From: Linyphia triangularis | Taxonomy: Eukaryota; Arthropoda; Arachnida; Araneae; Linyphiidae | DNA: 64,000 bases | Reading direction: 5' to 3' | Assembly: GCA_963978545.1 (NCBI GenBank) | Contig: OZ021727.1 | Coordinates: forward strand, 17,062,743-17,126,742 | Shown: piece by piece, positions 37,701 to 49,700 of the stretch | Layout: the number at the start of each line of letters is the position of its first letter | Position numbering within the stretch: position 1 is the stretch's first letter | The notes under the pieces: generated by a model | Seen by the model: only the letters and a program-made list of their open reading frames with translations | What the model was told of the DNA's origin: nothing | Databases searched by the model: none | Position numbers and translations under genes: made by a program

Positions 37701-40700
37701 ACTGCAAACATTATATTATGTTGGTTATCAAATGAAAAGTAATAATGAGCTGAGGACTTTATTATATACTTTGTTAATTTGGAATTCTTTCGACAAAATT
37801 TTGAAAGTCGAAGAAGTCACTATCCCAATTTCTGAAACAAGACTTAAAAATTCAAACAACATCTAGCCGGCATTGAACTGTCTGTCTTGTTTGCGGTGCA
37901 AAATTTCAATAAGCGTAGAAAATATAAAGTTTAACGTATATTGCTAAAAAAAGATTTAAAACAATGTATTGTATTAAAATTTATAACAAAAAGATATAAA
38001 AATGTGAATTAGTGCTTTTTTTTTTGTTCTTTTTATACCCCTATTTTATTTTCTATAAAGTCTATTTTAAAGTAATGTCCCATTACTTTATTAATTTTTT
38101 TCAAAGAAATGAAAATAAATAAAAAATATGTTACTTTTATGTATAAAACAAAGTTCTGAAAGTTATATACAAAATACACGTATGATAATGAATTTTCACT
38201 TATGATATGACAATGACAATTTACTCACTCCTACGTTTGGTTGAATATAATTTTATAAAGTTTGTAAGAACCATTTCTGTATTTGAAATAGATAAAATAT
38301 AAATATTTTTCTGAGCATAGAACCATGAAATTCTACAACTGTGCGTAAATCCTAAATGATTTTAACAATATATATTTTCTTAATAAAATGCTGATAACTT
38401 AGAACTTGGGTAAATTTCTCTACAAAAAGGGTCCATGTGCCTCTTTAAACTATTTATCAGGATATAAATTTAATAAATAACTGTTGATTAGATTTTCTCA
38501 TGAAATATTAATTAACATTTAAAAAAACTAAATTAAAAAAAATATATATGTAGTCTTATACCCCACTGAAAATAATCCAAAGGGGATTCCTACTCTAAAC
38601 GACTTTCCTAAAAGAAAGTATTATACCATTGGGGTAGCAAGCACATATAAGGCATTAAGAGTTTTTGTTGAAACCTTTAATTTTCCAATAATATTTTTCT
38701 GTTCACACAATGACCAATTTAAAATCTATTATATATATAAGGCATAAAGTTTCTTATATCCTGTGAATTTTGTCACTTCCTCCCCTTGCTTATTATTTTT
38801 ACAGATCGAGACAGCAATGCTGCTTTGAGTTCAAATAAGTCATATTTTAGTTTGGCTTTTCAATATCTGGCGACTGGCAAGCTTATATGAATGTAAAATT
38901 TGGTGACCTTCAAAGCACAGGATTGCCACTCAAAATGCAGAACAAAATTCAATGACATTTCCAGGTTCTCCAGAATTTTTTTTTTCAAATTTCCAAGTTT
39001 CATTTCAATCCGAAGCAAACAAATTTTTTTGCATACAATTGCAGCTAAAATTATAACTTTAAACAAGGATTATACAGAAAAAATGTTACGATATTTTAAT
39101 GTGCTTTTTTATCAATCAATCAAAATTTTGATAAAAAAAAGTGGAAATTCACTTCTTTGCAGAACAGTAAAATGTTTGCGATTTATGTCACCAAACACTG
39201 ATGTACTTGCACATGAAGATAAATTGATTAGATGGTATAAATAGCAATTTGTGCATCCATCTCCCTTTATATTTCCCTGGGTTGAAAACAGTCAAAATAT
39301 TAAAAAAGTGGAAAATATATATGCAGTGTTATTTTGAACTACAAAATAGCCGAATAAGAATGTATTTGTGAACTAATGTGTGTACAAACAGTGGCGCAGC
39401 TAGAATTTTTTTCTGTGGGATGTTTTAGTCAAGTTTAGCCTGATAAAAATCTACCAAGTCCATTAAAAATAATAAAATTGTAGAAAAAGTAAAAAATCTT
39501 AGAAAAAAAAAGCAGACGTCAGCATAAAAGCGAAAGATTTTCACTTGTTTTTCAGAGAGTTTGCTTTCAGTGGATGCTTTTTACACATTGTTACAAAAAA
39601 TATCAAATTTTCAAAATGCAGATGTGCTGAAAAATTACTGATCTTGGAAGAAAACTTGAATTCTGAAAGAAATTCCCCGACTTTTCCAGAAAATATCAAA
39701 TTTTTTAGTTTTCCCTGACCTTTTTTAGGCATTTTCATTTCCCTAACAATTCCAGGTTTTTCCTGTTTTCCAGGTGCGTGGCAACCCTACAAGCAACTTA
39801 AATGAGCCATTACAAAAATCAATGTTCTTACCCTAACATCTTGGGAGTCCCAGCACTAGCCAAATTTTTTATTGGAATCGATTGCTTGTTTACCTTTTCT
39901 GATTGTTCAAAAAACTAAATTTCTATACTCATTGAGGTGAGATGTTCCTGAGGTGAGATGTTCCCACACAGATCCTTTCATTTGGTGTTATAAAAATTGC
40001 AAGCAAAAGAGAGAGAGAGAGAGTTGAAAGCGCCAGCAAACAATTTTTTTTTTAAATGTTATTTATGAGAGTTTCGGTTCACATTCCACAAACTCGTATC
40101 AGTTCAATTCTAATGAAGGATGTGAAATAAAGAAGAAGCCACTCTTTAGTTTATTTCAACTATATCTTAGCGATGAGGAGAGATGGGGTCTGATTTATGA
40201 GTTATATGTTGGGTTGCTGATGGATACGGCCGTGTGAAGTTTCCAGTAAAGAGGGAGAACACCAATCCTCTTCTACTACACCCCTGGTTACTGCTAAAAC
40301 TTAAATTGCGTCAAGATTTAAAAATAGTTTACAGCAATTTATAATCTCATATTCCCCCCCTTCCAATGTTCATGGAATCATGTAATAACTAGGAGCTATT
40401 AGACTAAAAAATAAATAATCACCGGATTTTTCCCCCCTTCCAAAGGTGCACAGCTTCAATTTGATACTTTTCAAATTCTTTAATTTTTATTTCTTCGTTT
40501 ACTTTAGAAGGTTTGAGGGTGAGAGTTTGAGAGAAGAAGGCAAAGCACTAAGTTGGCTCATGTACCTCTTACTAATTGTGATACTTAGAGAGGTATCAAC
40601 CGACTAACCTTTGCATTTACCCCCCTCCCATCACATACTTTTGAGTGCCCTCAGAGAGTGGAGAAGGTACTATGATTTAAGGATCAGACCTTAAATATAT

Positions 40701-43700
40701 TTCTACATGATAAAATGTAAGAATCCCACACTTACTGACCACACTGATACGGTTACATACTAATTGTTGCAAGATCGCCCCCCAGCCTTTAAAGACACTG
40801 TTACATAGTTAAAGTACCACCCCAGACCTTAATTATGCTATTGCACAATAAACGGTAGACACTTCCCACCCCCAAAAAAAAGAACTTTAAAGAAACTGTT
40901 ACATACTAAAATTGCCTCCCCTCCCCACCCCATTCCCCAAGGTTTTCAAGATAGTGTCCACATACTAAATGGTAATAAATCCCCCCTCATTTACAAAATA
41001 TTAGTATTTTGTTTCATTAACCTTATTTTTTTTTTTGCGATAAATCTTAAAATTTTCCATTTTCTTATCACCCCCCCCCCCCTCCCCCTAAAATTTTAAT
41101 GACGCAGTTTGCGTAACAAAACCCCCCTGTAGGCACCCCTGCTTTACAAAATATTTCTCTTCGGAATGGATACAAATGCAAAATGTAAGTGCATATGTTA
41201 AGCTGTATATACGTGTTTTCACTTTGATTCACTGTACAAATTTTGGCACTTGACAAAAAGGGAGAAAAGTAGAGAACATAGTTGTAAATCGCAGATCCAC
41301 TAAGAATTTTCATTCCTGTTTTGTAGATTCTTAATTTTTACTCGTAAAAGAAAATAAAACTTGTCACGTTCCTGGAATCCGACAACCAATTTACTAAAAA
41401 AAATTAAATATGCCTACAATACAACTACGACGTACTATATGTAGTTTCCAAGAAAATGGGTTAATACTTTAGTAAATGATACCACAAAGCAGCAAAAAGT
41501 TTGCATGTATACATATTTAAATTTATTGGAAATGTAAAACAAATATCAAATTTGTCTGTTAAAATATAAGGACTTCACAATTTTTGATAAATTTGTAGCA
41601 AAGTACGCTAATGGGAGTAGAACCTGGGACTCCTAAATCCGTAGACAGGCGTTCTAACCACTAGTGCCTAGGTGTTATATCTGTCTTTTGTACACGAGAC
41701 CACTACATAGCCCCTTCCCAGTGAGTGGCAAAGGGGGCGAGCGATTGAGTTGCTTGTGTGCGAGTTGAGTGTGTTGCGTGAGAGAGTTGAATGTGTTGTG
41801 TTTGGCAGTGAATCACCAAACATGACGTAATGATTGTGTGGCAGTCTTGTAGTATTTTTCAGAAAGTGCCAATAGATGGCAGCATGATTCAGTTGTCCGG
41901 TAGTCATCCGGTAGTCAAGTGCGCTAACAGGAGTCGAACCGGGGACTCCTAGATCCGTAGACAGGCATTCTAACCACTAGGCAAAAGTAATCACTAGTGC
42001 CATCTGAATATTATTTAAGGTTGCAATAAAGCATAGTTTAGAGTGAGATATTGAGTGAGTTATAATTTGAAGGGATTTATATTTGAACTAAACCAAAGAA
42101 AAATTCCCAAAAGGACACCTGGAACAGATGTAGTATAGGACATTTGGTGATTTTTTTCATATGGTAATGAGAAAAATCCCCAAAAGCAAAAACACGGTAA
42201 CTAAAATAAATTTTAATGAAAACTCATATAATAAAATAAAATCTGTTTGCCAGTAACACATTTACGGGCCATTTTCAAAATTTGCTTACATTTGCTGTCC
42301 CAGGGGTAAAATAAGAAGAAAAAAAGCATAAATTAATATTTATATTTAAATTGAAGCACAGTTTAACATAAAGGAGGCTGTGTTAAACATTTCTAGCATA
42401 AATTTAAAAAAAAAAAACAATAAAATATTTTAAGATATAAAGGTTTTTAAATGTGACTTGTATGAAAAATGCTTGTCCCTTTCAAGTTTTATGTATTTTA
42501 ACTCTTGCTTTTTCTACCTAATTCAACTTTTTAAAATAAATAACTTTGCTTATTTTAAATATGAACTATTACTACATCACATAAATGATAAAAAATTACT
42601 TACATGAATTTTTTTCTTTATCAAATCACAAAAAATATTTTGTCTCCCACTTTGTGTCAAGTCTGTTACCATGTGGATAATTTAAGCAATAGAAGTTCTT
42701 AATTTTACCTACAGAAAGCAACACATATGCAGTGATGTAGTTAAACTAGTTAAGCCACTTTTTTTAGCCATTTTATTTTCTTCAGTCAAGAAGCATTGCA
42801 GTAGTGTTGAGAATAGGATTTCTTCAAGGTTGGTATTTTTATTCTTTGTCAAGTCTGTTACTATAATTTGTAAAATTAAAATAATATTTTTTCCACGTTT
42901 ATAGTTAAATGCTGTTTACTAGATAATTTTAGAAGGGATTAGTATTTTTTTTTAATTTAAAAATTTTACAGATCAGTCTTTTTTCTCATGTTTTATGTCA
43001 AATCCGTTACCACGTTACTGGTAACGGAATTGACAGAAAGTAACAGACTTGACATTAAATTGTTAATTGCAGCTGACCAAAGGTATTTTATACCTAGAGT
43101 GTTATTCTAATGTTAATTGTTTTATATTTAATAGAGTTATGTCTGGTATTAATTGTTAATTAGTTATGTTACATCTAGTATATTATTCTAGTGATAATTG
43201 CTGTATACATAGTTAATAGTGTTAATGTTTAGTATTAATTGCTAATTCTGGATATGTAAAGTTATTTTGTGGCTAGCTAAAATTATCTTGTGTCTAGTAT
43301 GGTAAAAAGTTTCGTAGTAAAAATTCTGATGTCTTAGTATCTTGTACAACCTTCACTAGATTCCGTCCTTCACCATGTGCCGAAAATAGGAATACATGTG
43401 CATGTATCATACATTCTAATTTTAAATTAAAAGTGCTAAAGTTGATTAGTGTAAAAGCATTGCCAACAAATGATCTTAAGTCCCTATATGCATCTACAGT
43501 GTGCAGTGTTAAATCTATGCATTGCATGTATAATAATTGCATCAATTGTAGCAATAAAAAAGTGGAAATTAATGTACTTAACAAAACTGATAGCATTAAC
43601 TGGTATGTATGGGAAAAAAGGAAAGAAAGAGAAAAAATTGTTGGAGGAATAAAGAAAGAAATATTAGTCTAAACTAAATCAAAAGAGAAAAAGAAAGGAT

Positions 43701-46700
43701 CAGTTGGATCATTAATTGAAAAGTTTGAAGAAGATTTATTGCGATTTAAAAGGCATGCCTTTAACATCAGTCAGCAATTTCAAGCTTATAGGACTAGCAA
43801 AGAAAACACGGGACCAAACAAAGCTCTCTTGCACATTGACTTCTTGGAAAATTATGCCTGTAAATTGAACGAAAAAGTACAAACATATCACTAAGGTGCT
43901 TCAAGAGCCTAAGCGACATTACACACAGGTGTTATGTACATTGGGAAGAAAGTAAAGCCGATTTCTTTTTGCACAATTTTGCCTAGTTATGACCATAGTC
44001 CAGCAGCAATATGGGCCCACCTAGAACCAATATTGGACTTATTGTAACTTTTGGATCCCTCCATTTTTTTTCAGACAGTCCATCAACACAATATCGTCAG
44101 AAAAAAACTTCTATCTCTTCACCCACTAACTCTTTATGTATGGGTTTCAAAGGGGCACATGGTCCTATTTTGAAGCTGGCCATGGAAAAGGAGCTGCTGA
44201 TGGCATTAGAGCAGCCATCAAAGGAACGCAGATAGTCTGGTAGCTTATGGTCATGATATATTTGATGCACACGATCTATACGAAAAAATTAAGTGGAAAA
44301 CGAATGTCAAGGTGTTTTTCATCAAGGACAAACATATTCAATCCGTCCAAGAAAATTTAACTCTTGTTCCAGCTCTTCCCAGTACATTTCATGAGCATCA
44401 AATTGCCACAAATGAAAAGGGAAAATTCCTTTTCAGAAACGCGAGTTGTTTTTGTAACGGTTTGTTTTTGAAATGGCTGCTGTGAGTGTTTTCCGATGAA
44501 AGAGTTTGATTTTAATATAGATAAACAAAAAAGGCATCGGAAAAGGATATATTCTCTTCTCAGGAAAGCGAACACTCTATTGATAACCCAACTCCAGAAA
44601 TAAGTTCCTTGGAGCTGGTTGCTTCGCATAAAATGATTGAGGGTGTTCATGTTTTAATAGAGTTTATTGGGTGGAGTAGAAATAATTAATAGTTTAAAAA
44701 ACTAAAAAATACGCTTTAATAGAAAAGTGAACTAAAAAGTAGAAAATAATTTTAAATAAGTTTGAAATAAGAATAGAGTGATTAACAAGAATATTTATTT
44801 TATCGTAAAAATGCGGGGGGGGGGGGGGGGGGGGGGGCTTTTTAAGATATTTTCATAATGGCTCTACTTTTACCAATATCTTAAAAAGCACCCCCCGCAT
44901 TTTTACGATAAAATAAATATTTCTTGTTAATCACTTTATTCTTATTTCAAACTTATTTAAAATTATTTTCTACTTTTTAGTTCACTTTTCTATTAAAGGG
45001 TATTTTTTAGTTTTTTAAACTATTAATTATTTTCTACTTTTTAGTTTGGTTTTCTATTACAGCGTGCTTTTTAGTTTTTAAATTATTATTTTTTCTATAA
45101 ACTCTAATTTTTTTTTAGTTAGTGTACAAAACTCTCCAGTTGTTTCTGCCAATAGTCACATGCTTGTCTCAAATTTAAGTCATGTGTATGCCTTAGTACA
45201 CACCGTATTACTTGGCACAAAACACTACCGAGTCTCTGAATATGAAAAATCACTAATCCTGAAGATCCTGGTAAGGATAATGCGACTAACAAAACACGCT
45301 TTGTATAACTGTCGTTCAAACGACAAATCTTTCAAACGACACACCAGGGTTCGATTCCGGAGAAGGTTGGTTGGTTGGAATTTAACGGCGCAAGGGCAAC
45401 ATGAGCTAATCCTTGTGATAAAGCGACAAACGCGCCTGGTAGTTTCCCTTATTGGTCTTGACGCAGACACTCCGGGTCTCAGGAAAACAAAAAATCGCTA
45501 ATCCTGATTATCCTAGTAAGGATAACGGGTCAAACTGTTTAAAATATTGAATTGTCATCGGTCCTTAATAAGTATGCCAAATTTCGAGTTAATCCGACGT
45601 TTTGAAGGGGGTCAAAATCATGTTCAAAGATTCCGTTACATACTAACATACATACGTCTGAAGCTAATAAAAGCGTATTAAAAAGACAAAGTAAACATAT
45701 ACTTCTGTGATTCAAGAAAAAATGGATGAAGATGGTGAAATCAAAATAATGTGCTTAAAAAGCAAATGATAAATACAGGAAAGTTTATCACATTGATGAT
45801 AAAGACATTTCATATGTTAACTTTGAACAAGTTGTGGGAATTCTTCCACATCCAAAATTGAAAATGAAAGAGAAGAGAATATTCTACAAGTTTTCTGGAC
45901 GTACGAAAAATGAAAATGTATATGTTTATTTATATATAAATACCTAATGTAGTTTTCGAAAGGAGTCTCGGTTGTTTTGTTTTAATTATTTGAAATCGTG
46001 GAATATTTTACTAGGTAAGCATTTGTTTTATAATTAAATCAATATGATAATTTATATTTGTATATTTAATAATAAAAAAATTTCTGTGTGTTAGGTAGAA
46101 GAAAATTAACATTAAAATGAAAAATATATGTATATAAACTTGAAAAATATTATTAAAAACTCTAGTATCAGACTTAACGTTTGGTTAATGGTTCTAGTAA
46201 AATCCGTTACCAAATGTCAAGTCTGTTACCACAGTTTTTTATGGTATTTATAGATTAATATTCTTTTTTTTTTTCCTTCTTTAAATTGTTGTTTCTCTTT
46301 CAATTAAGAAAGACAACAGGACTTTACAGGTAAGTTGTATCATATTATAAATGTATTGCTTAAAACTTTTATAGTGTTCTAAGTTAGGCTTAATTCTGTC
46401 ATAACTCAAACAATCTCTCATAGAAATTAAAAACGTTTTATTTCATAATTCTATTTTAAATATTCTTTTGAAAATATAATTTTGTAAAATAGAAAAAGTG
46501 AAATTTTAAGATGTTTGTTTCCTACTGATACAGCTATCATATAAACATTTGCTGATTTTGTAACATCATTATGAATAATTAGAAAGTAATCTTTCTATTT
46601 ATCAAGTTGAAATTATCTTTTTTATGGCTATACTCGTAAACAAAACCTGGTAATGTTTCATTTCTTAGAACCAAGGAAAGCTACAAGAATATATGATACC

Positions 46701-49700
46701 GATGGAAGAATAGACCAGTTAAAAGAATATATGATAAAATCGAAAAGAAATGTAAACAAAACAAAAACACACACACATAAAAAAGACTGGCTGCTCACTG
46801 TGTGTTCAAGAATACCACAATATTTTTTATTACCTAAACATTAAAAAAGTGCCAATAAGTGTTCAACAGAGTATTTCTATAGAGAGAAACCTGTCTCTTA
46901 ATGTTATTTTGGAGAAGGAAAAAAAAATCCCGAATTAAAATGGCTCTTTAAATGCAATGCTAATAAAGATAGTTCATAGTTCAAAAAGAAAATATAATGT
47001 TCCCAAGTCGAGCTCATCTGAAAAATAAAAGATGTAGTTCACTACTTTTTATTTCAGTAGTTAATTGCATTTATTAATGCTGTTTTTCTTTTGTTTTTTT
47101 TAATTATCAATTTTATGAATACTAAAAAGTTATTTATATAATTTTTTTTACCGACATTTATTTGTAAATATATATAAAATATATTCTTAGGGTATAATTG
47201 TCATTGACAGAGGATGTCGCCCGGGAGGCCCCCGAGATTCTAAATTCGGGTGTGCTAAACGGTGCTTTGATGATCCACTGTGCCAATGACTACACTGTTG
47301 CTTGGCTGATCAAGAACTACGATGGTAGGGTAGTAAGCCAAGATATAAAGGTCCAGGTGAAGAAGGGATCGGACCTACCGAGACCCGTAAAGATGGCTCT
47401 CAAATCCCGGGATATTCTCACCACAGATGGGGAGGTCCTGCTCAAGCGAATTGCCCGCCTGACTACAGGCCTCAACACTGCTGAGTGGAAAATCCGGGAG
47501 AGAAAAATCGTCGGTGACCACGCATACATCAGGTGGATCATCGAGATGGACCTCAAATCCTCCAAGTACATCAGGGAGAAGAATTTTGAGATCTTTACGG
47601 GGAGCTTCGGAAAAGGATTACTAAAGATCATCAGCGACCCCAATGTTGCTCGTGTGTCCCCTCCGTCTGCTGCTGTGGGTAAACCACTGGCGGAATCCAG
47701 CGATGTGGCCCAACAGCCCACGTTGGAGACCGCCGTAATGAAACCTCCTGTTAAATCTGATGGTGTGGTCTAAAGGCCCACATCGGATGACGCAATGGAG
47801 GAATCATTGGCACCTTCGGAGAAGGACGTACGGGTGACGTCAGTGAAACTAACCACAGATGCTATGGAGGTCGTTCAAGATCCAGTGGAAACGACCCCAT
47901 CAGTAAGTACTGGAGCGGAGGTTCAAAAAACCCTGTCTCCTTCTAGTCCTATTAGTGATTCTTCTGGATCACTATATAAAGTTTTTGGCGATCTCGATTT
48001 CTCAGATTCGGGATCCGATATTACAAGTGTGTCTGTCTCCCCCACTAAGGAGGACACAGTACTAAAAGAGAAGGAATCTTCTGATTAGGGTAACAGCTTT
48101 ATTAATTTTAATTCATGTCCGAAACCCAAAAGAAGACGAGCAAAACCATCAAGGTTGCTCAAATTAATCTTCATCATAGCCGGTCAGCAACTGCTTTAGT
48201 CAATAAAAGACTGGTAGAAGGAAGGATAGATATTGCCTTGATACAGGAACCCTGGGTCAACAAGGGTAAAATCCTAGGCCTAGGCAACTGTGGGAACCTA
48301 TTCTTTGATCGCTCAAGTAGTAAACCGAGAGCTTGTATAATTACAAATAAAAATATTAATGCTCTTCTTATAGCCGACCCACTGGATAGTGATAATGTAG
48401 CTATCAAATTAATCAGCGAAAATGAAGATATTACTTATATTATGTCAGTTTATCTTCCATACGAGGATGAAATTCCGCTAACAACTTCAGCCAGAAGCTT
48501 TGTTGAGCGTTGCTCACATTCTGGGATGAAGGTCATTGTGGGTTGCGATGCTAATGCACACCACACCATATGGGGCAGTACTAACTGCAACAAAAGAGGT
48601 GAGGATCTAATTGAATTTTTCTTAAGCAATAATCTGTATATCCTCAATACTGGTAATAAACCAACATTTGTTACTTGCAATAGAAAGGAGGTTATTGACA
48701 TAACCTTCTGTAATAATAAAGCAGTCAACTGCATACAGGATTGGCATGTTTCTGAATGTATTACACTATCAGACCATAAACTAATCCAAATGTCCATTAC
48801 AGGTCCTGCACTTATAACTCAGCAGGGAAGGCGGAATCCCACACACCAACTGGGATTCCTATTGGGAGGACCTTCGGCTTCTCCTAGAAGGTAAGAGCTT
48901 TAATTTTCCTTCACTGGTGGACCTGGAGCTGGCGGTTGACTCTGTACAACGGTCCATCTTCCTAGCCTACCAGTTAAATTGTAAAGCTGTCACGACTGGG
49001 ATACCAAGGCGAATTCCTTGGTGGAATAAAAACCTTAGTGCATTGCGTAAAACCTGCAGAAAGCTCTTTAACAGAGCCAAAAAAACAGGTGAGTGGTCAA
49101 AGTATAAAGATGCACTCACCAGCTATAATAAGGCCATTAGAAAATGTAAAGAAGAATCGTGGAGAGACTTCTGTGGCCAGGCGGACAATATGTCCAGTGC
49201 AGCTAGACTGACCAAAATCCTGTCAAAGGACAATCAGTGCCAACTGGGTTCCATCAGAGAGGATGATGTCACATACACGGAAGATGGCAAAAGTACACTA
49301 GCGGAAATGCTTAGAATACACTTTCCTGACTCCACAGTCGCAAACTCAAATGACATGCCTGCCATTCCCAATCTTACACTATCACGTAGTAAAAAAGAGG
49401 ACTGGGCTATGGCAAAGAGTATAATTACTCCAAACAGAATTACATGGGCTATTAATTCGTTCAAGCCCTTCAAATCACCTGGGGCTGACGATATTATACC
49501 AGCTCAACTCCAACATGGCAAAGATATTATTATGCCACACTTATGCAGAATCTTTAGATCATGTATAGTATATGGCTATATACCACATGCATGGAGAACC
49601 TGTAAAGTTATCTTTATACCCAAACCAGGAAAGTCATGCTACAATGAAGCCAAAGCCTTCAGACCTATTAGCCTGACATCTTTCCTCCTTAAGACTCTGG

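Larger units (their letters stand above)
42650..46240 (+). mobile_element. Decayed DDE-like transposable element (composite region)
   Basis: A broken transposase-like coding region (43330..44465 and 45720..45910) is bracketed by a repeated string TGTCAAGTCTGTTACCA. It occurs at 42656, 42848 and 42998 (variant), inverted near 43030, and again at 46218, with CCGTTACCAAATG beside it. The outer borders are not found, so start and end are only the extent of these repeats. Later insertions (foldback 44675, SINE 45240) separate the coding pieces. Confidence 0.45.

Noticed and set aside
39391..40287. hAT-like element with CAGTGGCGCAGCTAG and CTACACCCCTG ends, or a solo LTR
   Set aside because: The ends match only imperfectly, no target duplication is present, and the left end would lie inside family D, which conflicts with simple nesting.
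41070..41090. C-rich runs as i-motif/regulatory signals
   Set aside because: Homopolymer C runs occur several times in intron 1 without any associated feature and their length may be inaccurate.
47317..47721. 134-codon minus-strand ORF
   Set aside because: It is the antisense shadow of the LINE ORF1.
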